From positions 217,292-281,291 of the forward strand of contig CAUYUJ010016370.1 of the NCBI GenBank assembly GCA_963575745.1: DNA of 64,000 nucleotides. The letters are read 5' to 3'. Positions within the stretch are counted from its first letter, which is position 1; each line of letters starts with the position of its first letter. Shown here piece after piece: positions 1-10,968 of the stretch. The position numbers were made by a program, and so were the translations under genes. The stretch comes from Prorocentrum cordatum. Its lineage: Eukaryota > Sar > Dinophyceae > Prorocentrales > Prorocentraceae. Under the pieces are notes generated by a model, which made no database searches, had not been told where the DNA came from, and saw nothing but the letters and a program-made list of their open reading frames with translations.

Positions 1-155
1 CCGCATCGCCGAGGCATCGACAATGCGGCTCGAGGTGGAGCCCGATTTTGTCCACGCCGTCGTCGCCGATGCGTCGCCGATGCATCGGCGACGCATCGGC
101 GATGTGGTGCAATCCTCCGACCCCATCTGCTCGGACTGCCCCAGCTGGGAGGCCT
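1..155. repeat. dispersed repeat, copy 1 (GCCGATGCATCGGCG type)
   Basis: This stretch holds overlapping palindromic GCCGATGCATCGGCG-like words followed by a segment reading roughly 'atcctccgaccccatctgct'. A diverged copy with the same order of words lies at 63668-63830, also on the + strand. Short pieces of the same family occur near 665-700 and 62935-62975. No coding frame is supported here. It is a repeat by internal comparison only; its family is unknown. Confidence 0.55.
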
Positions 156-694
156 CTACACGTGCAGGCCTGCTTCTGCCACTTGAACACGCGAAGGGGG
201 CCCATCCTCCGATGCCGCGTTCCGTGTTTACCGAGGGGCCCCAGTCGAGCTCTGGACCCCATTGCTAGGGACAGGGGCCTTGGACGGACCTCCAGGGGCC
301 CAACACCTTGAAAAGAAGACGGCGTGGCATGGTCCCACGCGCTGCTTCAGAGCTCTCGACGTTTCCTGTGGACGGCATGGAGCGTGTGTTCTTGATTGTT
401 TGGGGCATAGTGGGCATTATAGCCCCCGGCCCCCCCCCCCCTCCCCCCCATATAACGTAACGCCCCTCCCCCCCAGTGCGCTCCGAGCACTGCCGCCGTG
501 CGCACGGCGGGGGGAAGCGTTACACTATTTCCCCCCCCCTGGCCCCTCTCCCCCCCTATAATGCCCATTATCGCCGAAAATAAAGAAACACGCTCATTGT
601 TTTCGAGAGGCCAGATGTGTGGGACCATAGCTCCAGCCCCCCCAACTGAGGCGGAATTAATGGGGTCGGAGATCGCCGATGCATCAACGAGGTG

Positions 695-795
695 GCGCGA
701 TGAAGAGAGAGAGAGAGAGAGAGGGAGGGAGGGAGAGAGAGAGAGAACGAAAAAGGGAGAGAGAGCGAGACAGAGAGAGAGAGAGAGATCGGACG
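695..795. repeat. (GA)n microsatellite
   Basis: A GA-rich purine tract with minor interruptions. A second GA tract lies at about 2207-2262 and is followed by a GAG run. Open frames through these tracts encode only Arg/Glu or Leu/Ser repeats and were not taken as genes. Confidence 0.9.
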
Positions 796-2214
796 ATCTG
801 GGCGGATTCCCGTCCACGGGCCGGCGGACAAGCGCGCCGCACCTGCAGCACTTTGGCCGGTGCTGTCGGCTAAAGGGGCCCTACGCACCCGTCTTGGGCG
901 CTCGGCCTGTGGAGGAGGGAGAGGGAAGGGCGAGGGGGGACCCCCCCCAGCGAGCAAGTGGTGTGCTGTGACACTGCCTCGCAGCCGTCCGAGTCTCACC
1001 TGTCGGATTAGGCGAAGCTTGCGCCCGTCTTTGGCACGACGGTGCCTCAGTGGCAGTGGCGGCATCCATCTGGCACCCCTTCAGGACCCGCAGTGGCGGG
1101 AGGCCAGAGTGGACGCTTGCCAGGCGGCGCACGGGCCTCGAAGAGAAGGTTAGCTGGCGATTCTAGCGAGGAGCGCTTGGGCCGCGTGGAGGGCGACTGC
1201 GACGGAGGCGGAGACGTTCGCCGTCGAAGGGGCGAGCAAGGCCTGGCGCTGCACGGTGGCGTGAAGTTCGCGCAGCGTGGTGAGATGCTGTCGCGTCGTG
1301 CGACGAACGCTGCCGAAAGAGGACTGGACGCGGCTCGAGCTGACGCTCGAGCCGCGTCAAGTGGTCGTCGGCCGCAGGCTGAGCTTGGCCCTTCGTGGCT
1401 TTCACCTGTGACGGGAGAGGGGCCAGCACGGCCGTCTGAGGGGCGTGCCAGGCCCTGCGCACTACGGGTGAGACTCACCAGCGCTCGGCCAGAGCCCGAC
1501 TGGGAGGGGGAACCCGGAAGATGCGGGGCGCGCCTGGAGCGGCCTGGGTCTTCGTGGTGAAGGAGGACCGTAGGGCAAGGCAGGCAAGGGACCATCATGG
1601 GGGGCAGGAGGGAGGTGCCGCGCTGCTGGTGGGAGGAGGGTCGATACTTCCATAGTCGGTCAGTTGTTGGAAGAGATGGTGGGGGTCGGTGGCAGGCAGC
1701 CAGGCGTCACCGTCGAGACTCCGCAGGTAGTACCTGTGCGGGAGATTGACGTACGGTGGCGGTGGTAGGGGCCGGTAGAGCGCCGTTTCGCGCCCGATGA
1801 TTTGACGTGGGTCGCGAGATGCCTCGTATAGGTGCATGTCCGGAGACGCCGCATGGCCGACTAGGGCAGCGGACTGGGCTGACGGAGCCGCGACACCGGT
1901 GGTGGCTGACGCCGTTGGCGGAGACCCGCTGGCAGACCTCCGCGGTGCCACTGGGTGGGTCAGGGCCCGAGGAGGGCCTTTGCGGTGGCTCCGAGTCGGG
2001 CGAGGATGGCCCGGAGGAGGAGCCAGTCGCCACACCAGCCTTGGTGCCATGGGCAGTGAGAGGTGGATCCTCGGTGGCGGGGCCCGCGGTCACGGCGGGA
2101 TGGTGAGCGTGAGCATCCTGGGCCCCAGAATGCTCACGCTCACCATCACGCTCCCTGTCTTTCTCTCTCGGAGCCGCCCCAGGCCCCAGGACCTGGGGCG
2201 GCTCCGAGAGAGAG

Positions 2215-2249
<35 letters not shown>

Positions 2250-2694
2250 CAGAGAGCGAAAGGGAGAAAGACGAGGAGGAGGAGGAGGAGGAATAGGACG
2301 AGGAGGAAGGGAACAACACCAACGTCGTAAGTGAATGCTGGTAAGACTGGGTGCGGAGATTGTTCCTCATGGGAGATGGGGGGCATCTGTGGCGGGGGGG
2401 GGCCTTTCGGAGGGCAGGGGGGCGGTTGGGCGCCCCCTGAGGAGGGGCCGCTACGTCGGTCCACGAATTGTGTGCGGACCTCCGAGAATTATGTGTGAAT
2501 TGCATTTTCTCCTTGGATGTCACACGTGGCATGTATAATCCAGGGTTCTGGCCACCCCACCCTCCTCATGGTGACGCTTTCGCCCCCCCCCTCTGCGCCA
2601 TGGGTCCCCCCCCCACTGTGCTCGTGGCCTTGTGGGCGTGACGTGGTGGGGGGTGTCTGTGCCCCCGTGCCCCCGTGGGTGTGGGGTGTTGCCG

Positions 2695-2875
2695 TCGTCG
2701 GCGTCGGCGTCGGCGCCTGCGTCGGCGTCGACGCCAGGACGGCGGCGTCGGCGTCGGCGTCGGCGTCGGCACTGACATCGGCGTCAGCGTCGGCGAGGTC
2801 GTCGTCGTCGCCGTCGGCGTCGTCGTCGTCGTCGTCGTGGTCGTCGTCGTCGTCGTCGTCGTCGCCGTTGCCGTC
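2695..2875. repeat. (GTC/GGC)n trinucleotide microsatellite
   Basis: An imperfect GTC/CGTCGG repeat of about 180 bp. Similar GTC tracts occur at 27797-27957, 35180-35340, 49120-49240 and 62741-62841. Open frames through it give homopolymeric Ser, Val or Arg in one direction and Thr or Asp in the other, so they are not evidence of genes. Confidence 0.9.
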
Positions 2876-3106
2876 CCCCCCTTCCCATCAACTTGGGGGC
2901 CCATCCCATCTGGGAGGTGGGGAGGGTTATGAGCCTTCAGCCCGGGAGCAGATGTACGGGGATTCCCTGCCCATGGCAGATGGGGGCAGCCAGCAGAGGC
3001 GGGGGATTTGGGTAGGGAATGGGGGGGGTCGCGCTGAGACGCGACTGGGCGATTGGGCGTTCTCTGGGGAATGGCCGCTTCCCGTGGCGTGCGTGTATGC
3101 TGGCGT

Positions 3107-3161
3107 CCGTAACCCCATTTGGGTCGAGCCCCATTTGGTTCAAGTCCCCTTGGCTCAAGGG
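3107..3161 (+). other. three tandem dinoflagellate spliced-leader relics
   Basis: Three consecutive segments resemble the 22-nt dinoflagellate spliced leader. The first begins CCGTAACCCCATTTGG and ends in TCGAG. The second is CCCCATTTGGTTCAAG. The third is TCCCCTTGGCTCAAG and shares its last 10 bases exactly with the leader's 3' end. Known: every trans-spliced dinoflagellate mRNA gains this leader, and retroposed gene copies keep stacked truncated leaders upstream. Inferred: the DNA from about 3162 onward derives from an mRNA that was reverse-transcribed at least twice. The first downstream ATG in a good frame is at 3266. Confidence 0.7.
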
Positions 3162-3265
3162 GGGCCGCAGCGGGTGGCGCCGCGGGGCCAGCGGTCGCTT
3201 GACCGCCAGCTTGCCTGGGGTGGGGTTGTGAAGGAGTTCCTCCCGTCACGGCGCCCCCCGTGCTC

Positions 3266-3790
3266 ATGGAATCCCGTTCTCGCTCTACACACTGTCGCCG
3301 CCAGCGGCGTGCGGCTAACGGCAGGGCCGCTGCGACGGCGCCTGGATTCGCGGCCCGCCGCCGAGGCGCTCCGCTGGCGCCTGCGCTGCAGTCGGCTGCT
3401 CTCGCGGCGGCCGCCGCATGCGGGGCAGCTGCGGTCGCGGCGGCCCGAGCCGCAGTTGCTGGCCTCAGGGCCGCCGCGGGAGGTTCGCGCACGCCCCGTC
3501 CACCAGTGCGGCGCGAGAAGACGCGGCGGCTCGACGAGTCGGGGAAGGCCAAGGGCAGGGACGACGAGCCCTCGTACAGCAAGGGCGTCGGGAGTGCGAG
3601 TGCCCGGCGCCCAGTGCCTCCCCCGAAGTTCCAGGGGATGCCCCCCCGCGGTTTGCGCGCCCAGGAGTCCGATGACCCGAGGGGGGAGGAGAGGCCCCGC
3701 GAGGACGATGAGGGGCTTGCCGAGGAGGAAGAGGCGCCGCCAATACCGAGAGGCAGCGAAGGCATCGACGTCGAGCAATCAGAACCCTAG
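3266..3790 (+). CDS. hypothetical Ala-rich then acidic protein segment, first block after the leader relics
   Basis: An open frame of 174 codons starts at the ATG about 105 bases after the spliced-leader relics. Its first 80 residues are Ala/Arg-rich. The rest is a charged, non-repetitive tail with a Lys/Arg stretch, then Glu/Asp-rich sequence ending at a TAG. The tail is more protein-like than neighbouring shadow frames. No domain is recognised. It is probably the N-terminal block of the broken gene that continues to about 13 kb. The stop at 3790 may lie in an intron or mark decay. Confidence 0.45.
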   Translation: MESRSRSTHCRRQRRAANGRAAATAPGFAARRRGAPLAPALQSAALAAAAACGAAAVAAARAAVAGLRAAAGGSRTPRPPVRREKTRRLDESGKAKGRDDEPSYSKGVGSASARRPVPPPKFQGMPPRGLRAQESDDPRGEERPREDDEGLAEEEEAPPIPRGSEGIDVEQSEP

Positions 3791-4191
3791 CCATCCTGAT
3801 CTCCCCCCCGTCCCCGTCCACATCGCCAGCATCCTTCTCGCTTCGCTCACTCGCCCACTCTCCGCCCCCTTCCTCTTCCTCCTCTTCGCCCTTCCCCTCT
3901 CCCTCTTCATCCTAGTGTGGTTGCTCCTGCGCGCAGCGCCAAGGCCGAAGAGCACGACGGGTATAGCGGCGTACGCGCACCAGCTGGCGAAGCCACTGTG
4001 GCTGCAGTCGACGTCGACGCAGAATCATCTGCACCAGCGAGGACGGAGGTGGATCAGAAGGCCCCTGCATGTTAATCGCCCAATGCTGTCTCCACCCTTC
4101 GATGACCCGACCCCGCCCGCGCCCCGACGCCCCACGGTGGCCCTCGACTATCGCTTACCAGACATGCTAAATACATCGTTGTCGTCGAAAG

Positions 4192-4494
4192 GCCGCCGCG
4201 GAGGATGCGCCCGCGGCTGGCGAGGAGGCGCATGCGGAGCCCGACTGGGCTACGTTCGGGAGGGGCCCGCGCTCCTGGCCCGGGGTTCTCTCATCGCTCG
4301 GGATCGACGAGACGGGCCAGCAGAACATCTTCCCCTTGGCTCAGTCCTCGGACGACGGGCACCGCGAGGCCAACGACGCGATGTGCACGCTGGTCAAGAA
4401 GATTGGCGAGGGGTCTCTGAATAACCCCTCGCACTTCGTGCAGAAGTGCGTGGCGAACGCGCGCCAGGCCCTTGAGCAGCAGTGCGGCGTTGGC
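4192..4494 (+). pseudogene. exon-like block of transposase-like gene (GHREAN...NPSHFV)
   Basis: The frame from 4192 reads an acidic leader, then a conserved-looking helical segment: 'DDGHREANDAMCTLVKK', 'GEGSLNNPSHFVQKCVANAR'. From memory of dinoflagellate proteomes, this resembles a segment found in large, repeated, unannotated dinoflagellate proteins of likely transposon origin. The block has no ATG and is preceded by a possible acceptor ending in AAAG. It is followed by sequence with no continuing frame. The assignment to one gene with its neighbours is inference from order and strand. Confidence 0.5.
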
Positions 4495-4981
4495 ACGTGG
4501 CGCCGTTCGTCTGAGAGCGTGATGGGCGTCGGTAGGACGATCAGATCGACGACGAATAATACGACGACGACGACGATGCCCCCCTCCAGTCCTCACGGAT
4601 AGGCTGCGGTGCGTATAATGCTAGGTCGCCGCCTCTCTGTTGGAGCCCGTGGACATATGGTCTTCTTTCGCGGCCAGCCTGCTGAATCGATATCGACGTA
4701 GGTGTTCGAGGTTGATGGTCGAGGATGCGGTGGGGCCGCGCGTGGCGACCGATGCGATAGCACCGCGGCCTAGGCCCTCGAGGACCTAGCCTAGGCCCTC
4801 GCAGCGCCGCATATGATAAGCGCGTTTAGCAGGGCACATTCGACTTCGTCTCGGTGCGCAGAGCAGGGGAAAAACAAAAACACACATCGACGTCGACTCG
4901 GCGCGTTCCCACGCGCTCCGCCCCCCCCCCCCCCCGAAACACGTCGACGTCGACTCGGCGCGCGCCCGCCCCCCCCCCCCT

Positions 4982-5119
4982 CAATCCTGGCGCGCGCTCG
5001 TTCAGGAGCTCGTCGCCCATAGTGCCGCGCTGCTCGCCCGAGACGACGATCTTGAGTGTGTGCGCGCGCATATCCTTGCGCGCCTGATCGAAGCCCTGCT
5101 GGCCGCAGACCGTCTTCTG
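4982..5119 (+). pseudogene. short exon-like helical block
   Basis: About 46 codons read as an amphipathic helix-rich segment beginning 'QSWRALVQELVAHSAALLAR' and ending near 'ARLIEALLAADRLL'. The sequence before it is two ATCGACGTCGACTCGGCGCG repeats with poly-C runs (4888-4980), and after it come GGA/GGGG tracts. It has no start codon and is taken as an internal exon or remnant of the 3.2-13 kb gene. No family is recognised. Confidence 0.4.
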
Positions 5120-5726
5120 GGTCTGACGACGTGGACGAGGGAGGAAGCGAGGACGAGAAGGGGGGGGGGGGGGAGGTGGAGGGGGCAGAGCGACGAGGAT
5201 GAGGGCGGGGCAGGGAAGGGGGGGGCGGGCGAGGGCGATGAGGAGGAGGAGGAGGGGGGGGAAAAGACGACGCGGAGGGCGCCGGACGATGACGACGAGG
5301 GCGGGGGAGGGGGGGGGAGAGGGAGGATGAGGAGGATGAGGAGTAGGCAGAGGGGGGGATCGGTTATCGCATGAGCCCCGACCCCCCCCCCGCCCACCGC
5401 GCCGCGCTGCGGCTCGCGTCGAGGGCGCCGTCGCGACGCAGGCCGGCCCCGCCGGCCCCGCCGAGGAGGGAACGGAGGGGGGAAGAGGAGGAGCGACGAT
5501 GATAGGCGACGACGAGGTGATGGTCACCATGGCCATCACCTTGACACCCGACGTCGAGGTTATGGCCACCATGACCATCACCTCGACGTCCAGTTTAACT
5601 GAGTTGACGATCGGGATGGTCGCGATTCGGGCTGATAATCAGGGGGGCGGCGGGTTGGGCTCACGCTCAGCATATTTGGCTCGCAGCGCACGGGTGCAAT
5701 CGATATCGATATCGACATCGAGCAGG

Positions 5727-6290
5727 ATGGCGTCTGCGAGTGGCACGACGTTCCTGCAGGCCCTGCGGGGCGTTGTGGACTTCGCGCGGGCGGTGACCGC
5801 TCAACCAGGCGAGACGGAGCGCGCGGCCGTGGCGGGGCGCCAGGTCGCCCACCTCCAGATGATTGTCAGGCGCGGCGGTTGCTCGACGGACGACGCGACA
5901 AGGACAGTCAACAGCATCAACGCGACGGACATATTCTCGGCCATCCAGAAGCGCCAGCTGATCGCTGCGGTGACGGAGTCGGCGACAGTGGACGGCGCGA
6001 TGGCGGGCGAGCGCGACTGTCGCCAGTTCAGCGTGCAGCGCCAGTCCCACCAGTACCCAGAGCATTACATGACGAAGGAGATGTGGGAGACGATACAGGA
6101 CGGCTACATCGGGGTTGAGGCGAAACTCGACAAGTTTGCGGGCGTCGTCGTGCACGCCATCGGCCTGCACTACCCCGACCAGAAGACGGTGCCCCGCTTG
6201 GCGGCCCTCGTGGTTGCGATCGAGATCGCTGCGGGTCGGGGGCCGACGCCCACGAAAGCGCTGGAGTACAATAACAAGCTCAAGGACTCG
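5727..6290 (+). CDS. N-terminal-type block of dinoflagellate transposase-like protein
   Basis: This frame starts at an ATG directly after an ATCGATATCGACATCGAGCAG tract and runs about 188 codons of complex sequence. The recognisable part is 'YPEHYMTKEMWETI' followed by a helical segment ending 'LHYPDQKTVPRLAALVVA'. Known only from memory: repeated dinoflagellate proteins share a 'fP.y.t...We.l... LGLr.P.E.T' pattern at this position. The frame stays open after 6290 but runs into a second ATCGAC tract (6288-6335) and then low-complexity sequence, so the true end is uncertain. It may be a separate short exon or gene. Confidence 0.55.
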
Positions 6291-6950
6291 ACATCGACAT
6301 CGACGTTGACATCGACACCGAACTCGACGTCGAATGCGCGACCCCCACATCAGGCACACATGCCTCCGCATCGGTGTCGGAGGGGTGGATTGGGGGGGTG
6401 GTGGGGGCCGTGGTGCATGTGCTTGTTTCTTCGTGTTGATGTGTGTGTCCATTGTATGGTTGTGGTGTGAGTGTGGTGTGTGAGTGCCCTATTGGCCCCC
6501 CTCCGCGGCGCGCGCTTAAGCACGGGTGCCCGATGGGGGTCGCGCCGCGTCCAAAGGGGCACATGAAGAAGAGGGCGCGTTTGGCGAAGCGCCCCGCGCA
6601 GTCCGCAGTGTCCAATTGCCCATTCCCTGCGTCGTCGTTCATCGAGGTCGAGCCGCAGGCGCGCGGTGATGGCGCATCCCCCCTCCCGCCTCCGTTTTCC
6701 GAGGCGCTCCTCTTCAAGCACGAGCAGCGCATATGATGGCGCCCTTGCGGGGGGAGCACCGCCACGGCCCCGTTCGATCACCGGCGAGGCAAGCAGCAGG
6801 AGCCCACCATGCAGAATGCGCGCACGCTGGTCGGTAGCATGCCCAGCCAGATGATGGGCAACACAGCGGCAGGAGGCGGGCGTCGGGAGGATGAGCTCCC
6901 GCCGGCCTGAGCTCGTCGCATGGGTCGCTCTGTGAGAACCCTCCTCCTAG

Positions 6951-7425
6951 GAGGGCCGCGCCGCCCCCTGCGCCTGGGCCAGCGCCGGCCCCCGACCCGA
7001 AGAAACGTTCGCACGATGATGTCGACGAGGAGGGCGGCGACGATGAGGGGCCCGAGCCAGTTCTGAAGAAGCCAGCCGCCGCCGTCGTGGACCCCGCGGC
7101 CAGGGGGCAGGAGGCCGACGCCTACATCCAGGACGCGCTGGAGGAGACCGACAGGGCGCGGGGCAAGGCCAAGGCCAAGGCGACGGGCAAGGCCAAGGCC
7201 AGGGCCAACGCCAGCCCCGCATCGACGTCGAGCAAGGTGCCTCCGCTGCCCGCGCTCGCGAAGCAACCCCCGATCTTCTACGAGGATTACGCCATCTATA
7301 CTGACGAGAAGGATTCCAAGTGGCGGGTCAAGAAGGCGGGCGCGGTCTGGGACAAGATGGTCAGTTGGGGGCCCTGGGGCGCGTGCGGCGGCGACGTGGA
7401 AGGCTTTGATCGAGTGGGTTGACGG
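6951..7425 (+). pseudogene. Lys/Ala-rich linker plus 'YTDEKDSKWRVKKAG' block, frameshifted
   Basis: From 6951 the frame encodes Pro/Ala-rich sequence, an acidic stretch ('DDVDEEGGDDEGPEP'), a KAKAKATGKAKA linker and then 'IYTDEKDSKWRVKKAG...DKMVSWG'. Repeated dinoflagellate proteins commonly carry 'iYtd.k.s.WRv...G...dK.fsW', followed by a Trp-Lys helix. Here the expected continuation (TWKALIEWVD, 7396-7425) lies in a different frame, so there is an indel between about 7370 and 7395. This points to decay, a missed intron or a sequencing error in the GC-rich stretch. Confidence 0.5.
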
Positions 7426-7855
7426 TGGCAAACGGGAACTGGTTGGCGGTGGCGCAGCGCCGCGCGTTCCGAATGAACAGGGCGCGCCACCTGGCATAGC
7501 ACAACCTGCAGCGGCACGAATAGACATTCGCCCGTCTGTGGGTGGTCGCATCGATATCGCAATTTACGGGGCGGTGCTCATCGTAGTGAATGCGCGATTG
7601 GAGCGTGTCCCCCGCTCGAAAAAGCATTGCGGTGCGTAGGTGTGTTGGCTTCTTGTGTTGCCTTGTAGTTGCAGCTTGTGCGTCTTTTTCGCAGTGCGCT
7701 GACGGTCAGGTTCGCACGCGCCAGGGGTCGCTATCCTACCATCGACATCGGCCAGCACGAATCCAGATCGGCATCGCCAATTCGCGTCTGTGCGTGACGT
7801 GTCAGTGGGGATGGCGCCGTAGCGATTGTTCCAGCGCGAAACCAAATCCTTTCTC

Positions 7856-7863
7856 CCTTTCTG

Positions 7864-7895
<32 letters not shown>

Positions 7896-7937
7896 TCTCT
7901 CCCTCTCTCTCTCTCTCTCTCTCCCTCCCTCTCTCTC

Positions 7938-7972
<35 letters not shown>

Positions 7973-7986
7973 TTATGTATTTTTGT

Positions 7987-8022
<36 letters not shown>

Positions 8023-8030
8023 TCTCTCTC

Positions 8031-8066
<36 letters not shown>

Positions 8067-8098
8067 TCTCTCTCTTTATATATACATACATATATATA

Positions 8099-8132
<34 letters not shown>
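7856..8132. repeat. (TC)n tract followed by (TA)n
   Basis: About 215 bp of TC/CTTT repeats run directly into a TATATA tract at 8080-8132. Both strands give long low-complexity frames (Ser/Leu or Arg/Glu), which are artefacts. The tract separates the 7.4-kb block from the coding blocks after 8.28 kb. Confidence 0.9.
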
Positions 8133-8134
<2 letters not shown>

Positions 8135-8275
8135 GTCCCTCCCCAGTGTCGGCCTGATCGCAGGCGTTGGCACGTATCGATACTGTTATCGCTTACCTCG
8201 CTCTGTAATCGTCGATCGCGACTTGGGTGGCGTATGAATTTGTCGACCATCGCCCCCCCCAGCCCCCGCATCGAA

Positions 8276-8288
8276 AGCCATTTTGGCT
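8276..8288 (+). other. possible single spliced-leader relic
   Basis: The 13 bases AGCCATTTTGGCT match the core of the dinoflagellate leader exactly. The leader's final CAAG is not preserved. An ATG follows at 8294 and opens the frame of the next block. A single 13-base match could be chance in 64 kb, but its position directly upstream of a coding frame makes a relic plausible. Confidence 0.35.
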
Positions 8289-8293
8289 GTGGT

Positions 8294-9040
8294 ATGGTGA
8301 GTCGCTTATCTAGTCCCGCATCGAGTCGCACGCAGTCGCCCATCGATCGGCGCGTCTGGATGTCGTTCGCCAGCTTGGTGGCCGAGCAGCCGACGGCCCC
8401 GCACTTGCAGTTCCCGCTCGTTCGCCCCGCACCTTCTGGGCCGTCCGCGCAGATGCCGCACTGGCAGCCGAGGCCCATCTCGAATCCTTCGGCCTTCTCC
8501 GTCTCCGACTCTGAACGAGGGGACCTCATGAAGGACGTCGGCGGCGAGCCTACTGACAATCTCGAGCCAGCGTTGAAGCGGTTCAAGGTCGACCCGCCAG
8601 GGGCCGCAGAGATCAAGAAGTCGGTGCATTTCAGCCCATTCACGACCGTGCGGGCCCTGACCTACATTTGAGCTGAAGGTGTCACGCCGTGGAAACACAT
8701 CGTTCGCTCGAAGAAGGCTGACGAAGACGGCATCCTGCACGATCGGTATTGTAAAAAGCTGCGGCGCAACAAGGCGATGAAGACCTACTCCTTCAAGCGC
8801 TATGTGGAGCAGAAGTGAAGGTGCAAGCGGGGCAGTGCCGGGAAGGACGCCGCGTGCATGCATTGCAGCAGGGTGCACTCGATGGTGACGATCGAGAATC
8901 ACATTCGGGATGGGGGCGACCCCGGGATGAAGCTCGACATCACTAAATGCAGCTCGTTGTTCCACGCCGTGGATTTGCTGGGCATGCCTATGCCCAAGCG
9001 CAAGCCTTTGTTAGGCAAGCCGAACCGCGCCTCGTCGTAG
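8294..9040 (+). pseudogene. hypothetical protein block interrupted by two in-frame TGA codons
   Basis: One reading frame continues from the ATG at 8294 to 9040 and is broken only by TGA at 8669-8671 and 8816-8818. Text on both sides of each stop is protein-like: 'GVTPWKHIVRSKKADEDG' between them, and 'CKRGSAGKDAACMHCSRVHS' after the second, with a CxxC motif. A TGA in place of Trp (TGG) or Arg (CGA) would explain both breaks. No family is recognised. It belongs by order to the decayed transposase-like series. Confidence 0.5.
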
Positions 9041-9792
9041 ATGCACTCTCGCATTTAATGTGTGCTGCGCGCCATCTGTGCGACATCGATATCGACGACG
9101 CATGTGGTATTTGACGTTGCTGGGCGGCTTGGTTCGATTCCGGCGATCACGAGGTGTCGCGGGTAACCGCGCACATCGAAATCGTCGCCCATCGACCGAC
9201 TGTGCTGGGCGTATGGCACGCAAGTGGGAATAGAAAATCCGCTTCACCATCATCAATCGATATCGCCACCGTGTGTATACTATCAGGAGCGGGTTCCTCC
9301 ATTGCCTCCATCATCCTCTTCGCCCCCCCCCTCAGCCTTCCCCGCTGCTCGCCCGAAGCGAGGCTGGTCGCCCGAGGCGAAGACGCCTGGCCGACATGCC
9401 CCCTCGAATGTTTCGCCCCCCAGAAAGCCCATCGGCTGACATTGATAGGGGATTCTGCGGGGCACGACGTCGACGTCGATATCGGTTGCAACAGCGGTCG
9501 ACATCGATAGCAGCGTCTGCATCGATATCGTTGTTTTCGGCCCGCGCGGCTTCTAGATTCAAGTTCAGAAGTTGACTTCAAGTTAAAGATATACCTTCAA
9601 CTTCCGCCGTTACCTCGCCACCCAACGGCGGGCTCTGCAGACGACCATGATCGTTCGCGCCAGGAGGGGCTTGGGGGAGATGGAAGATGAGGAGGGATAG
9701 GGAGTGGAGGGAGAGAGGGCGGGGAGAGGGTGGAGGAGTGGAGAGGGGGGGGGGGGGTGGCGCGGGGGAAGGGCTAGAGGGGGGCGAGGGGG

Positions 9793-9950
9793 GGTGGAGG
9801 TGCTGCTCAGACTCGACGCGCTGGAAGCTCTCGTGGCGGCGCGCAGCTCGGAGGCTATGAACCGCATCGCGGATGTTCGGAGGGCCGTGCGGCGCCTCGA
9901 GAGAACGGCTGGCATCGAGCAGGCGTCGGGGTTCATTTCGCATTCCCAGT
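9793..9950 (+). pseudogene. short helical exon-like block
   Basis: About 50 codons read as a charged helix ('VLLRLDALEALVAARSSEA', then 'NRIADVRRAVRRLERTAG') ending at a TAG. Upstream is a GGGGGAGG-rich tract. It has no ATG in good context. A coiled-coil role is possible, but no function can be assigned. Confidence 0.35.
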
Positions 9951-9989
9951 AGAAAGGCGAGGGCAGCGAGAGCGGCTCGTTCAAGGGGG

Positions 9990-10175
9990 GCGATGAAGAG
10001 ATGGATGAGGAGTGCGCTGGCTATGAGGCCCGCGCTGACGATGGAGGCGGTGGTGGAGGTCTGCCTTGGCCTGGGGGCGATAACGAGGTTCCGCGAAGAG
10101 GCGGTGGAGCGGCTGATCAAGCACGGTCCACCACTAGGTCTGGAGCAGTTGATGAGTCACCCACCCGAGGTAAGG
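9990..10175 (+). pseudogene. short helical exon-like block in a second frame
   Basis: The frame reads 'RPALTMEAVVEVCLGLGAIT' and continues as helical sequence to a Pro-rich end. It is a different frame from the preceding block. A run of ATCGACGTCGA words follows at 10257-10300. It is a weak candidate, kept because its composition differs from the surrounding low-complexity frames. Confidence 0.25.
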
Positions 10176-10968
10176 ACCCCTCATGCTCGAGGCGCACGGC
10201 AGCGAGCTCGGGCGCGCAGGCGCGCCAGGCCCTGGACTCGGACGGAGGCGCGGCTCGAATCGACGTCGAAGTGAGCGCGGCCCGAATCGACGTCGAGACA
10301 GCGTTTGCATTGGTGTTGCGAGCCACCTCGGATCAAAACAACAGCGCCCAGTGCTGAGTACTCTGCCACAACACATCGACAATCGTGTGGGCACCGAATC
10401 GATGTCGCATATCGACAGTCGGCGCCCGTGCGCGGATTGCGACCGCGTCTCGAGGTTCGCGCTCGCGAGCAATCATATGCGCACGTGATGTGCACGTAAG
10501 CGAATGCCGACTCACGGCAGCGCCCCCGCCACCCCCCCCCCCCCCCCCCCCCAGTAATTCCACCCCCCTCGCGTGTCATCCATTTCAAGTCGCCCCAATG
10601 GGCGCCAGAGTTCACTTGCGGCCGCTAGGTCTGTCTTCTGGTGCTCGCTAGAGGCATTTGCTGTTTTACGCAGTGATAGCTGCTGACCTCCCATGCCAAA
10701 ACATGATGAGACACATCGATGTCGACAGGCGTGTTTCTATATTCATCCATTCTTAGCATACATACATGTATGTATGCATGTGTATGTGCACACATGCATG
10801 TGAACACTTCCCCGCGTCAGCACTACTTGTTGTTTGCGCGTGCCAGGGCGTGTTGCACTTGCTATGTACACATATACGTTCCCACGCGCAGCATCGATGT
10901 CATCATCGAAACCATTGCCAGCATCATCATGACCATGCTCGGCCCAACGCCGTTGCAGGCTTGCGAGC

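Larger units (their letters stand above)
160..3100. other. gene-free, microsatellite-rich stretch
   Basis: Apart from GA tracts (695-795, 2207-2262), C-rich runs near 430-550 and the GTC tract described separately, this stretch contains GC-rich sequence without a convincing coding frame. A near-perfect inverted repeat at about 2103-2150 (gtgagcgtgagcat... / ...atgctcacgctcac) and another at about 2170-2207 (ggagccgcccc... / ...ggggcggctcc) could form hairpins. Overlapping frames on both strands are low complexity. Confidence 0.6.

Noticed and set aside
7564-8643. 359-codon minus-strand frame
   Set aside because: Its centre is the TC/TA microsatellite, and its right part opposes a more protein-like + strand frame.
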